From Azotimanducus sp963663145 (GTDB lineage Bacteria > Pseudomonadota > Gammaproteobacteria > Pseudomonadales > Azotimanducaceae): a stretch of DNA of 64,000 nucleotides. This document shows positions 36,043-44,852 of the stretch, piece by piece (positions within the stretch are counted from its first letter, which is position 1; each line of letters opens with the position of its first letter). The notes beneath the pieces were generated by a model. It was not told the origin of the DNA, made no database searches, and saw only the letters and a program-made list of their open reading frames with translations. The position numbers and the translations under genes were made by a program. The stretch is taken from NCBI GenBank assembly GCA_963663145.1, contig OY760134.1:2542001-2606000 (forward strand), written 5' to 3'.

Positions 36043-37266
36043 TCACATCAACTTCTGAGCACTATGGAGGCGATCCTCCATCTCGCGCAGTTGCGCAACT
36101 CCTCGAATCTTTTTTCGCTCACCGCTGCGAAGCAGAAGTTCAAATTCCAGCCCCCGAAGTGCCGGCGGCCGATACTCCGAAACCAAGTCAAATCGCGCCT
36201 TCACGGAATGGTGGATTAGTGGCGGAAAATCCACCGTCGAAAGTGCCTTGTCGTCATGTCGAACACACACCTTGCGGATCTGCTTGCTGTACATTTTTCC
36301 AAGGCCCTCCGTGTGCGCATGTGCCATACCAGTGACGTTTGGGTGGATGAGAATGTCGTCTACGTCTAAGAGGCGCAACACGTCGCCTTGCGACTCAAGC
36401 AACCTACCGATTGATTGTGCCTTCGACTCGGCTATGTGTATGTTGTTCTGCATATGATCTTTGCACTTATCGATCATATACTTCAGGGTGACATCCGCTA
36501 GACCATCGTGCCAGTAGCCGCCGCCAATGTCGCTGTGAACGCCGGGGAACCAGATTTCATGGATCCGCTTGGGGTCTTCTGGATCGCGGTTCATTTGAGT
36601 CGGTTCGAACGCAATTCGGTCTTCGTCGAGGGATAGGATGTGCACTGCAAGTTTTACACTGGGATTGACCGTGCCGTCCTCAAAGACAACGTCGCTGCTT
36701 ATGGCCTCTCCGGACCGATGAATGCCATCCATCGCCGCGACCGTGTCGAACGCGCCGAGAAACGCAATTTGCAGTTTTTTCTCCGTTTCATATATGCTCT
36801 TTGCGAACTTTCTTGCCAGTGCTGCGCCGCGGCTAAATCCGAAAAGCACGATCCGGTCCTTTTGTGTGGGATTGGCACCCTCCAAGTCCGCCATGGCCTC
36901 GTTCAGGATGCGTCGTGCGTCGCCCCACCTAGGTGCCAGTGCGCTGTTGACCAGCCCTGTGGCCTTCGAAATCAACCATCCCACCAAGGGGATATTCTCG
37001 CCGTTTTCTCGCGTCCCAATTCCATTGTAGTAGTAAGTCTGCTGCTCCTCTCCACCCGGCGTCGATGTCTGAGTCTCGTCCTTCCCTTGCAGCCCTCCTC
37101 CCATCAGTACATGTAGCTTCAGTATGTTGCTGATGCTCTCGTCGTGCTCAAATGCCTCCGCATCGCTCGGTTCATTTCCGGTTCCATCAAAGCTAAAGAC
37201 CAAAGTCCTTGCCGCGTCGAACGCATTTTCCCCTTCTTTGTCTTTCGCCACCACGAACTCGGACAT
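36043..37266 (-). CDS. DUF2235 alpha/beta-hydrolase, phospholipase-effector-like
   Basis: A 407-residue protein of the DUF2235 family, to which the Tle1 phospholipase effectors of type VI secretion belong. It has LVFSFDGTGNEPSD near residue 22, the nucleophile elbow GFSRGA with Ser145, FLGAFDTVAAMDG (Asp173) and WFPGVHSDIGGGYW with Asp246. No signal peptide or membrane segment is seen, as expected for a cytoplasmic or secreted-by-machine lipase. No VgrG, PAAR or other T6SS genes are visible in this window, so delivery is unknown. A divergent pair of genes on the other side of a 258-bp spacer encodes an exported and a membrane protein. Start ATG 37266. Confidence 0.8.
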   Translation of the reverse strand: MSEFVVAKDKEGENAFDAARTLVFSFDGTGNEPSDAEAFEHDESISNILKLHVLMGGGLQGKDETQTSTPGGEEQQTYYYNGIGTRENGENIPLVGWLISKATGLVNSALAPRWGDARRILNEAMADLEGANPTQKDRIVLFGFSRGAALARKFAKSIYETEKKLQIAFLGAFDTVAAMDGIHRSGEAISSDVVFEDGTVNPSVKLAVHILSLDEDRIAFEPTQMNRDPEDPKRIHEIWFPGVHSDIGGGYWHDGLADVTLKYMIDKCKDHMQNNIHIAESKAQSIGRLLESQGDVLRLLDVDDILIHPNVTGMAHAHTEGLGKMYSKQIRKVCVRHDDKALSTVDFPPLIHHSVKARFDLVSEYRPPALRGLEFELLLRSGERKKIRGVAQLREMEDRLHSAQKLM

Positions 37267-37632
37267 CCTTCCTATTTCATCTATGGACTTTATCCTACAC
37301 GGTTATTCTGTCTGCCTGGGCATCATAACCGCGAGCGCGTCAATCGCGTCGCCAAGCTTTTTAAACAGTCCGCTTCGTGGAGACTCCCAATTCTCGACGC
37401 TTACTGACTGCCTTGGTAGGTATTCAGCGGACGCCGGTCCACTTGGAATCTTACGGCAACCCCTCTTGCGCTGCGCATATCGAATCGACTAGTCTTACCA
37501 AACTAGGCAGATACGCTCGGAATAGTGTTAGGCTCAGTGATCAGCACAATTGCCGTACCGGAGCCTTGCCAGGTTGAGGGACGCTCCACGGAGCTTGGCG
37601 GTGTTGATTCAATTCGTCGTGCTATTCTCCTT

Positions 37633-38370
37633 ATGTGGGCTACGCTGGCTGCCGCCTGCCTGTTATCCTTTCCAGAGATCGGCAGTGCGCAATTGCCTCC
37701 TCGTGAGTGCCTCAATCGAGGCTGTCCCGATCATAGCCCGAATAACGGCGAACTAGTCGGTACGTACGGTATCGGCGAAAACCAGCGTCACGTTCCATTC
37801 ATTGCTTTTCCCCAATCCAACGAGGTCCCGTTCGGCGGCACGTTTAGGTTCTACTATGGCGTTAAACGGAAGTCCGCTGGCGGCCCACTCGGCGCGATTG
37901 CCGTCCTCGTCGTCAAGATGTTCAGGCAGCCGCAGCACGGCAACCAATGGCTGGATCGTACGATGCTCTACCGTAACAAATTCGATAAGCCGAGCCAAAA
38001 GGACGGCTTTGAACACTGGATAGACCGTCTGCGGTACAACCGATGGCATGCTGGGGAAAACATCATAAGCGACCGCCTGAAATCCAAGTTCCATATTGAG
38101 TTCCGGGCAAATGAACATACGAGCAAACCTCTAAGCCGGCGGAGATCCTTCGTCTTCGAGCCAATCGGGGATCACCATCACGATGCCGAGCTACAAAAGG
38201 CCTACATTCTCGGGTACAAGGCCGTTCGTCCCGACGGCACGTGGATTGACTTCAACATTAATTTCGACAAACCGTTTAGCGAGGTCTACATCACCATAGT
38301 TGATCTGGGCGTTGCCGTCGTCGGTGATCCCGTGCAGTGGAGCTGGCGGTTCGAGAATTCGGCTAGATAA
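37633..38370 (+). CDS. Exported protein of unknown function
   Basis: About 245 residues from ATG 37633; I do not recognise the family. The N-terminus looks like a signal peptide (MWATLAAACLLSFPEIGSAQ) with a two-cysteine segment just after it (PRECLNRGCPDH). The rest appears beta-rich, ending in DPVQWSWRFENSAR. The frame is open upstream to GTG 37525, and that longer form would place Arg-Arg before the hydrophobic stretch, so the start is uncertain. Its stop TAA shares a base with the ATG of the next gene, so the two are coupled. It is divergent from the DUF2235 lipase-like gene and could be its periplasmic partner or immunity protein (inference). Confidence 0.6.
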   Translation: MWATLAAACLLSFPEIGSAQLPPRECLNRGCPDHSPNNGELVGTYGIGENQRHVPFIAFPQSNEVPFGGTFRFYYGVKRKSAGGPLGAIAVLVVKMFRQPQHGNQWLDRTMLYRNKFDKPSQKDGFEHWIDRLRYNRWHAGENIISDRLKSKFHIEFRANEHTSKPLSRRRSFVFEPIGDHHHDAELQKAYILGYKAVRPDGTWIDFNINFDKPFSEVYITIVDLGVAVVGDPVQWSWRFENSAR

Positions 38371-38966
38371 TGTTCCGATTCCTTGAAGCGCTACCTAAGA
38401 CCACGCTCTTGTATCGAAGCAACCCTTTAGCCGGCAAGGCGGAGTTGGCAACGCTGCTGATCGCTGGGACGGCCCTACTCATCGCGTGCCGTTACCCGCT
38501 CGGCTTCCAATTCTCTACCAACCTTATCCTCGCATTGCTGGGACAGGGTAGCTTGATGATCGGTGGTCTGGTTTTTATGGTGCGTGGTGGACAGGATGCG
38601 GTGGAGGATTCGATGAAACTGTCGCGGCTTCTGCTAGTGACTTGGACCGTAGTGCTCATCCTCTTTGTTCACAACTTCTTCGAGCCAGCACGGGTGCTGT
38701 ATGGACTCCCAGGGTTCGCACGAGCGCTGGTCTACGCAGGCGCGGCGACGTTGTTAATGACCATCCACACAATCAATCAGGATAAGCGGGAAAGGGGCGG
38801 GGCGATGCCCAGTCGGACGATTCCGTGGACGGCAATCACCGGTGGTTGTCTGCTGTTGACTCTCGTGATGGCGGTTTGGCTCTACGCGTTCGTGATCAGC
38901 GAGAGTTACTCGGAGCAAATTCGGGACTTACCTCTCTTCCGGGATGAAGTTTTGTCGCCGTTTTGA
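38370..38966 (+). CDS. Five-helix membrane protein of unknown function
   Basis: A 198-residue protein with about five hydrophobic segments at residues 24-42, 50-71, 86-104, 118-136 and 152-175. Family not recognised. Start ATG 38370 overlaps the stop of the preceding exported-protein gene by one base. A likely two-gene unit placed opposite the DUF2235 gene. Confidence 0.65.
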   Translation: MFRFLEALPKTTLLYRSNPLAGKAELATLLIAGTALLIACRYPLGFQFSTNLILALLGQGSLMIGGLVFMVRGGQDAVEDSMKLSRLLLVTWTVVLILFVHNFFEPARVLYGLPGFARALVYAGAATLLMTIHTINQDKRERGGAMPSRTIPWTAITGGCLLLTLVMAVWLYAFVISESYSEQIRDLPLFRDEVLSPF

Positions 38967-39694
38967 ACCCAAACTGGGCTGCCGACGCTGGTCAAATTTG
39001 GCACCTGATACGAATTCTGAGACTCTGTGCTTATCGCACCGGATTGTTTAGCAGCCCAATGCGCCAAGACGCCAACTTCCGGGATTCTCTTGCCGTCGCC
39101 GGAATCGTCTCGCGGCTGGAGCTAGGTTCCGCCATTCGTGACCTCGGACACAGGTGGAAATAGGCGAGCTTGGATTCGAGATCCTCTTCAAAGTGAAGCC
39201 CGGTGAGAGTGCCGAGGTGCTAGGGCCTAGATGGGTTACTCGAAATGTCGAAGGCCACGACCGCACTGTGGAGTGCGGAATCCTCGGAGATGGTGAGGGT
39301 CGGCATTTCGTTGACGTTGGTGAAGGTGACCATCAGGGTGATGGTGCCGTCCTCGGTGGCGGGAAGGGTGGGTGTATTGGAGAGCGTCCGGCAACCAAGA
39401 TGCCCCATCCGATAGCGACGGCACCGAAGCCGCAAACAGTACCAAGGCGAACATCATCGTCAACGACAGCAACAATACGATCTCCCCCAAAAAAACCCAG
39501 AAGCTAAGAAGGGGTTAACTCCACCCTTGTTGGCCTGTCAACAGGACACACTTAACACTGGTTTGTGATCGCGGCACGCTAGCTGCGTCATGCGGATCGG
39601 GCTTCGACATATCCCGGACGGTGCGCTGACTTGGCTGGAGGGTACGGTGCGCGAGGCCGGCCCCGGTCCCGACGACGCCCTGCGCGTCCTGCGC
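38967..39694. other. Gene remnants, including a cadherin-like repeat fragment
   Basis: About 730 bp without an intact gene. On the minus strand 39220-39345 encodes ATEDGTITLMVTFTNVNEMP and SEDSALHSAVVAFDIS, which look like one end of a cadherin-type or tandem-repeat adhesin domain. On the plus strand 39400-39500 encodes SDSDGTEAANSTKANIIVND, also low-complexity and adhesin-like but in the opposite orientation. At 39591-39694 a short frame (MRIGLRHIPDGALTWLEG) runs into the next IS end. All appear to be scraps. Confidence 0.35.
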
Positions 39695-39719
39695 GAGACT
39701 GTAAGGAATTACGTGTCAA
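39695..39719 (+). repeat. Left end of an IS256-family element
   Basis: GAGACTGTAAGGAATTACGT followed by GTCAA, typical in position and wording of IS256-family inverted repeats, 48 bp before the transposase start. No right-end partner was found. Confidence 0.5.
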
Positions 39720-39766
39720 AGGGATCTCCAATGTAAATTGAACGATTTAACAAAGGAGGCCAAGAC

Positions 39767-40147
39767 ATGGCGGACAAGAAACAAGAAGAGAAGGTGAGCG
39801 AAGCGATGCTCGACGAGCTGCTCGCGGGAAGGGATCCGTGCGAGGTGTTCGACAGCGGGGACCTGTTCCGGGATCTGAAGAAGGCATTGGTGGAGCGGAT
39901 CCTGGACGCGCACCTGGACGGGGAGCACGCGCGGGGCGAGTCGAACCGGCGCAACGGGCACAACCGCAAGCGGGTGCTGTCTGGCGACGACGAGATGGAG
40001 CTGGAGGCGCCGAGGGACTGCGGGGGGACGTTCGAGCCGCTGTTCGTCGAGAAGTACCGGCGGCGGCGGCCGGGGTTCGACGAGCGGGTGGTGTCGCTGC
40101 ACGCGAAGGGATTGAGCACGCGGGAGATCGGGGAGGCCTACGGCGCG
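39767..40147 (+). pseudogene. IS256-family transposase, N-terminal fragment
   Basis: From ATG 39767 about 127 residues match the N-terminus of IS256-type Mutator transposases: LKKALVERILDAHLDGEH, the SNRRNGHNRKRVLSGDDEME block, LEAPRDCGGTFEPLFVEKYR and VVSLHAKGLSTREIGEAYGA. Identity stops abruptly at about 40147, where an unrelated IS end (TGTCAATGCCGAAG) begins. The catalytic core is missing. Confidence 0.85.
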
Positions 40148-40461
40148 TGTCAATGCCGAAGTAAAAGTCCCCGTTTTGGGGCTGGTCGTGGACTGGCGCA
40201 TTAGCTGACCTCCGGGTTTTTCGGAGGCCTGCCGCAGCGCCTAGGTGGCGGTGGCGGGCGCAGGCTCGGCAGCCCGTCGGCGAGCGCCTCGTCCACGGCG
40301 CGCCCGGTGGTGCCGTGGACGCGCACGTTGGCCACCGTGTCCAGCCAGTCGGCGAACTGGGCGTCCGGGTCTTCGAGGTCGCGGAAGCTCCGGCCGAGTT
40401 CGAAGTCCTGGCGGATGTGGCTGAACGGCCGCTCGACCTCGCCCTTGGTTTCCGGGCGGTC
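40148..40461 (-). pseudogene. IS21-like transposase fragment inserted in the IS256 remnant
   Basis: Minus-strand frame ending at 40201 reads TKGEVERPFSHIRQDFELGR and FADWLDTVANVRVHGTTGRA, the C-terminal region of IS21 IstA-type transposases. Bases 40148 onward (TGTCAATGCCGAAGTAAAAG) look like the terminal repeat of such an element. Only about 85 residues survive; the junction with the IS256 C-terminal fragment is near 40461. Confidence 0.65.
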
Positions 40462-40623
40462 CGTCGGCGGGGCCATTTCCCCGGGGACGACGCGGCACGG
40501 AAGCTGCTGTACCTGGCGCTTCGCGACATCGCGGCCCGGTGGAAGGGGCCCCCGGCCTACTGGCCGGGGGCGAGTCGCGAGTTCGCGACCCAGTTCGGCG
40601 AACGCTTGAGGATCCTGGACTGA
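40462..40623 (+). pseudogene. IS256-family transposase, C-terminal fragment
   Basis: Plus-strand frame RGHFPGDDAARKLLYLALRD followed by IAARWKG and FATQFGERL up to TGA 40621-40623 is the normal end of an IS256 transposase. It probably belonged to the same gene as 39767-40147, with the middle replaced by the IS21-like piece. Confidence 0.75.
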
Positions 40624-40677
40624 TGGGAACCGGGGGTGGCATGGCGGCGCCCCGGCGCGTATCCGGAGCCGGCTCCG

Positions 40678-40985
40678 GATACTACCTCCTGCGCTGATAC
40701 GAGGCCCGCCGGACCATTGAGGAGTACTTCTGCATCCTCAAGGTCGGCACCCGCGTCGAGGACCACCGCAAGTGCCTCGCCTTCAACGCCGTCACCGCCT
40801 GGCGCGTCATGGCCCTCGAGCGCCTCGCCCAGCTCGTCGGCTTCATCCCCTCCAAGCGCCAGCCCCTTCCGGGCACCCAAAAGCTCTGGGAGGGCTGGCG
40901 CAAATACACCGTCAGCCTCAACGCCATCAACGCCCACATCGGAATCAAGGAAGGAATGACACCCATGACCGTATCTCATGTGTGA
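40678..40985 (+). pseudogene. IS4-family (Tn5-like) transposase, C-terminal fragment
   Basis: Frame from 40678 reads YYLLR, TGA, YEARRTIEEYFCILKVGTRV, EDHRKCLAFNAVTAWRVMAL and ends PGTQKLWEGWRKYT ... to TGA 40983-40985. The YxxR-E-like region with a following alanine-rich helix and the LW.GW end are characteristic of IS4/Tn5-type transposases. An internal TGA near the start and absence of the N-terminal two-thirds mark it as a remnant. Confidence 0.7.
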
Positions 40986-41033
40986 CCAAGTGACAGCTTG
41001 AGTGGGAGTCAAAGGGAAGCGTTGCTCGGATCG

Positions 41034-43112
41034 CTATAGTTCCTGCTTCCTCGCCGCGAGGAGTTGGGATGAGAGTTCGGTGTAGTCTGAGAGTATGCGC
41101 ATGGCTTCGGTGACGAAGGGGTCGTCGTCTTCGCGGTCAGATGTTTCATCCGAAACCTCGGTCTCTGGCGAAGATGCATGGATGTCATCAAGGCTGGCGA
41201 GTGCGGGCTCGTTCTTGCTGACGCGCAGGCGGTTTTCTATTTCCAAACGTTTCGCATCAATGAGCTTCTTACCGTCTTGCCTTGTCTCCAAATTGAGGCT
41301 CACATGCGTGCGCTCCCTGAGTTCCCGCGCCAAGGCGGCCATGTCTTGCACATAGAGGAAATCCGCATCATCCTCAATCCGCATCTGGTGATTGTCGCGA
41401 AGAATGGCCGAGAGTGCTTCCACCTGACGTGAGCGCGAATACCTGGCCCGTGCAATCGAGTCGCTTGGCAGCGCGGTTTCGCGAGCGCTTTCGCCCACCT
41501 CCTGCGGATCGACCGATTGCGGGAACTGAATGTCCGGGGTCACTCCGGCGTGTTGGGTGCTGACCCCGGAGATTCGATAGAACTTGCCTTGGGTAAGCTT
41601 CACTTGGCCGTGCTCCAGGGGGATGAGTTCTTGAATGGTGCCCTTGCCGAAGGTGCGCTCGCCGATGATGACTCCGCGCCCGTAGTCCTGAATCGCCGCA
41701 GCGAAGATTTCCGATGCGGATGCGGACAGCCGATTCACCAGCACCGCAAGCGGACCGTCCCATATGACGCCTCGCTCCTGATCGCGATGCACAAGCGGGC
41801 GCCTGCGATGCTGTCGAACCTGCACTATGGGCCCTTCATCAATAAAGAGTCCGGCGAGACGATTGGCTTCCTGCAGCAACCCACCGCCGTTGTTCCTGAG
41901 GTCGATCACTATGCCTTCGACGCCCTCGGCCTCAAGCTCGCTGACGAGTCGCTCCACATCGCCCGAAGATGTCCGGTTGTGTTCATAGTCCGCATAGAAT
42001 GAGGAGATTTGAATGACACCCATGCGCCGCTCGCTGCCGGCATGATCAAACTCGATGATCTGGCTGCTGGCCGCCTGTTCTTCGAGTTGAATCCGATTGC
42101 GCACAATCGAAACTTCAAGCGGCTCGGTCTGTCCCTCGCTATGCGGCTGGCGAACCTTCAAGCGAACAATTGAATCGCGGGGTCCACGGATGAGTTTCAC
42201 CACATCGTCAATGCGCCAGCCCACGACATCGATCAGCGCGCCTTCTCTTCCCTGTCCAACCGCCAGAATGCTGGTGTTGGGCACCAGCTTGCCGCTCTTG
42301 GAAGCGGGACTGCCGGGAAGCACACGCTGAACGCGAACATAGTCCTCGACCTCGGACAGCACCGCGCCTATGCCCTCCAAGGACTGCGACATGACGATGT
42401 TGAAATTCTCAAACACCGGCGGTGAAAGATAGGCCGTGTGCGGGTCGAGTGAGCTGGCATAGGCATTCACGAACAGGGTGAACACGTCTTGCGCGTTGTA
42501 GCGCTCCAGACCTTTGAGGCTGGTGCGATAACGCCGCAAGAGCCGCTCTTGAATCTCTTCGTCGGACTCACCGGAGAGTTTGCCTTCGATGATGATGCCC
42601 TTGAGTCGCTTTCTCCACACCTCGTCAAGTGCTGCTTCGCTCGCGGCCCAAGGCGCTTCGGATCGGTCCAGCAGCATGTCTTCGTCGCGGGTGAAATCCA
42701 AGTCATCCCAATGGTTTTCGATACGATCAATCAGCCACTCGAATCTGGCCTGCTGCCGCACGAGCAACTGATTGAAGATAAGATAGGCCGGCGACATGTC
42801 CTCATCAAGGATGAAGTCATCGAGCAGATACCTGTATTGCTCGAAATCCTCGCTATCTGTTTGCAAGAAAAACGCACGTGCGGGGTCAAGGGCATCGATG
42901 TAGCGATCAAACATGACGCTCGAAGTCTCGTCATCGAGCTTGTTGGCGCGCAGATGAGCGCGTTCGAGCTGTTCGGTCAGGTCAAGAGCGGTGCGGCCGT
43001 GGGCCGATGCAGGGTCAATGGGCGACAACTCGGCGCACAGACCGAGCGGGCTCAATAGACAAGCGGCCAGCAGACCCCTGAGGTAGGCCGCGGTTCCAAG
43101 GTACTCACTCAT
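41034..43112 (-). CDS. prc: Carboxy-terminal processing (tail-specific) protease
   Basis: A periplasmic serine protease that trims or degrades proteins at their C-termini and affects cell-wall enzymes. From ATG 43112 it has 692 residues: a signal peptide (LRGLLAACLLSPLGLCA), a helical N-terminal region, a PDZ domain (LEGIGAVLSEVEDYVRVQRV), the IVIDLRNNGGGLLQEA block and the catalytic pair, Ser in NRLSASASEIFAAAIQDYG and Lys in GERTFGKGT. The C-terminal DUF3340 region follows. The frame continues upstream to 43208, but the signal peptide supports ATG 43112. It is divergent from terC with a 114-bp spacer. Confidence 0.94.
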   Translation of the reverse strand: MSEYLGTAAYLRGLLAACLLSPLGLCAELSPIDPASAHGRTALDLTEQLERAHLRANKLDDETSSVMFDRYIDALDPARAFFLQTDSEDFEQYRYLLDDFILDEDMSPAYLIFNQLLVRQQARFEWLIDRIENHWDDLDFTRDEDMLLDRSEAPWAASEAALDEVWRKRLKGIIIEGKLSGESDEEIQERLLRRYRTSLKGLERYNAQDVFTLFVNAYASSLDPHTAYLSPPVFENFNIVMSQSLEGIGAVLSEVEDYVRVQRVLPGSPASKSGKLVPNTSILAVGQGREGALIDVVGWRIDDVVKLIRGPRDSIVRLKVRQPHSEGQTEPLEVSIVRNRIQLEEQAASSQIIEFDHAGSERRMGVIQISSFYADYEHNRTSSGDVERLVSELEAEGVEGIVIDLRNNGGGLLQEANRLAGLFIDEGPIVQVRQHRRRPLVHRDQERGVIWDGPLAVLVNRLSASASEIFAAAIQDYGRGVIIGERTFGKGTIQELIPLEHGQVKLTQGKFYRISGVSTQHAGVTPDIQFPQSVDPQEVGESARETALPSDSIARARYSRSRQVEALSAILRDNHQMRIEDDADFLYVQDMAALARELRERTHVSLNLETRQDGKKLIDAKRLEIENRLRVSKNEPALASLDDIHASSPETEVSDETSDREDDDPFVTEAMRILSDYTELSSQLLAARKQEL

Positions 43113-43226
43113 ATCGCGATTGATTCTACCGACTTTTGTGGATCCGCGAGATGCGCCTCCTCGTCCGCCCTGTATCATCAGGCATGAAATCTCGTTCAAT
43201 TTCGCCACAGAGGATCCCGCGAACCT

Positions 43227-43994
43227 ATGGAACTACTACTGAGTCCCGAAATCTGGGCCGCCTTTCTGACGCTCACGGTGCTGGAGATTGTGCTTGGCAT
43301 CGACAACGTGATTTTCATCAGCATTCTCACCAACCGAGTGGACGCGCAATACCGCGCCCGGGCGCGGACGCTTGGCCTGTCCCTCGCCATGCTGATGCGT
43401 ATTGGTCTGCTGCTGTCACTCGCGTGGATTATGGGTCTGACCAGGGATCTCTTCGCCATCTTCGGGCAGGGCATTTCAGGCCGCGATGTCTTGCTCATCC
43501 TCGGAGGTGTGTTTCTTCTGGGTAAAGCGACGCGCGAAATACACAACTCGCTGGAATTCTCGCAACGGACAGAAGATGCACCAAGCCTCGGGTCTGCCGG
43601 CTTTTACTCGGTGTTGATGCAGATCGCCGTCATCGACATCGTCTTCTCGTTTGATTCGGTGATCACGGCGGTTGGCTTGGTCGATCAGGTGCCCGTCATG
43701 ATCGCGGCCATAGTGGTCGCCATTATTGTGATGATAGTCGCCTCGGGCACCATCAGCCGCTACATCGAAGCACACCCAACCATGAAGATTCTCGCGCTCG
43801 CGTTCCTGCTGCTCATCGGCTTGGCCTTGGTGCTCGATGGCTTGGATATTCATGTGCCCAAGGGCTACATCTACTTTTCCATGCTGTTCGCCGTACTGGT
43901 GGAGTTGCTGAATCTTGGGCAGCGGCCGCCAAGCGCTCCGATCAAGCTGCGCAGGGCGCAACTCGGCGACCTCATGCCTGTAGACACCGCGTGA
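43227..43994 (+). CDS. TerC-family membrane protein
   Basis: A 255-residue inner-membrane protein with seven or so hydrophobic segments. LEIVLGIDNVIFISIL near residue 19 and DIVFSFDSVITAVGL near 145 contain the two acidic motifs of the TerC family. Members are implicated in metal ion (for example manganese) export during membrane-protein maturation, or in tellurite resistance; which applies here cannot be told. It stands alone, without other ter genes. Confidence 0.9.
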   Translation: MELLLSPEIWAAFLTLTVLEIVLGIDNVIFISILTNRVDAQYRARARTLGLSLAMLMRIGLLLSLAWIMGLTRDLFAIFGQGISGRDVLLILGGVFLLGKATREIHNSLEFSQRTEDAPSLGSAGFYSVLMQIAVIDIVFSFDSVITAVGLVDQVPVMIAAIVVAIIVMIVASGTISRYIEAHPTMKILALAFLLLIGLALVLDGLDIHVPKGYIYFSMLFAVLVELLNLGQRPPSAPIKLRRAQLGDLMPVDTA

Positions 43995-44006
43995 TAGCAT
44001 TTTGCG

Positions 44007-44852
44007 GTGAGCAATCGTTTGTCCAAATGCCTTCTCTTCCTGCTGTTCTTTACCGGAACGGCTTGGTCCTACCAGGGTGAAATCCATCAGAAGATGACCT
44101 TCGCCGCAGCGCGCCAGTTCAACCTGTGCGCTCCAAGTGTCGAACTTCCCACGCTCACGCCGCTACAGGTCAGATATATCGCACGCAGCGCCGTGAAGGA
44201 ATCCAACTCGCGCATGGTGAGAGCCTTTCGCTGGGGGTTTTACGAGCGTGAAGACCAAGCAAGAAAGCGCCTTGTGGGGTTGGTGCAGACGCGACTTCAC
44301 GAACGGTTCGAGAAACTCGAGGCGGCGGTGGGCGAGGCCGAAGACCTGGTCGGCTACTATTCCGCGACCGGACAGATCATGGCGCACGTCCAAGACATGA
44401 GTGTGCCGACCTTCGTGGTGCCCATCTATTACAACCGCTTTTGGCGGTTGTCGGTCCGCGATCGCTTCAGTGTCTACCCGATCGACGTGGAACTCTTGAC
44501 GGCCAAGTTGGGGGAGCGAAGCTGTGAAGAACTGCTCGGTGAGGAAGCCGTTCCAGCGCAATTGTTGTCCGAACTGGCGGAAATGACGATCACGGCGATT
44601 CGGCAACCCATTCTTGGGCAGGAACCGGCCACTTGGGAATCCTTTTGGAGATTCGGCAAGGAAGGCAAGTTTGGCAAGTATGGTCCCGCCCGCAATCGAT
44701 TCGGCCAGCGAACAGATTTCGCCTGCGGCGAGCAAACCTGTCTTTTCTTGAAGGACGATCCGCTGTATCGGGACTTTGCCTTGCAGCGCCATCTCGACGC
44801 GCTCCACTTCAGTCTGAGGTTGATGCGTTGGGCGCAGCAGCATCAACAGTGA
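44007..44852 (+). CDS. Exported protein of unknown function
   Basis: A 281-residue protein starting at GTG 44007, with a signal peptide (LSKCLLFLLFFTGTAWSYQ). The mature start QGEIHQKMTFAAARQFNLC and the middle ATGQIMAHVQDMSVPTFVVP contain histidine and aspartate residues reminiscent of zinc-dependent phospholipase C/S1-P1 nuclease folds, but I cannot confirm the family. Its stop overlaps the GTG of the following oxidoreductase as GTGA, so they are co-translated. Confidence 0.6.
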   Translation: MSNRLSKCLLFLLFFTGTAWSYQGEIHQKMTFAAARQFNLCAPSVELPTLTPLQVRYIARSAVKESNSRMVRAFRWGFYEREDQARKRLVGLVQTRLHERFEKLEAAVGEAEDLVGYYSATGQIMAHVQDMSVPTFVVPIYYNRFWRLSVRDRFSVYPIDVELLTAKLGERSCEELLGEEAVPAQLLSELAEMTITAIRQPILGQEPATWESFWRFGKEGKFGKYGPARNRFGQRTDFACGEQTCLFLKDDPLYRDFALQRHLDALHFSLRLMRWAQQHQQ

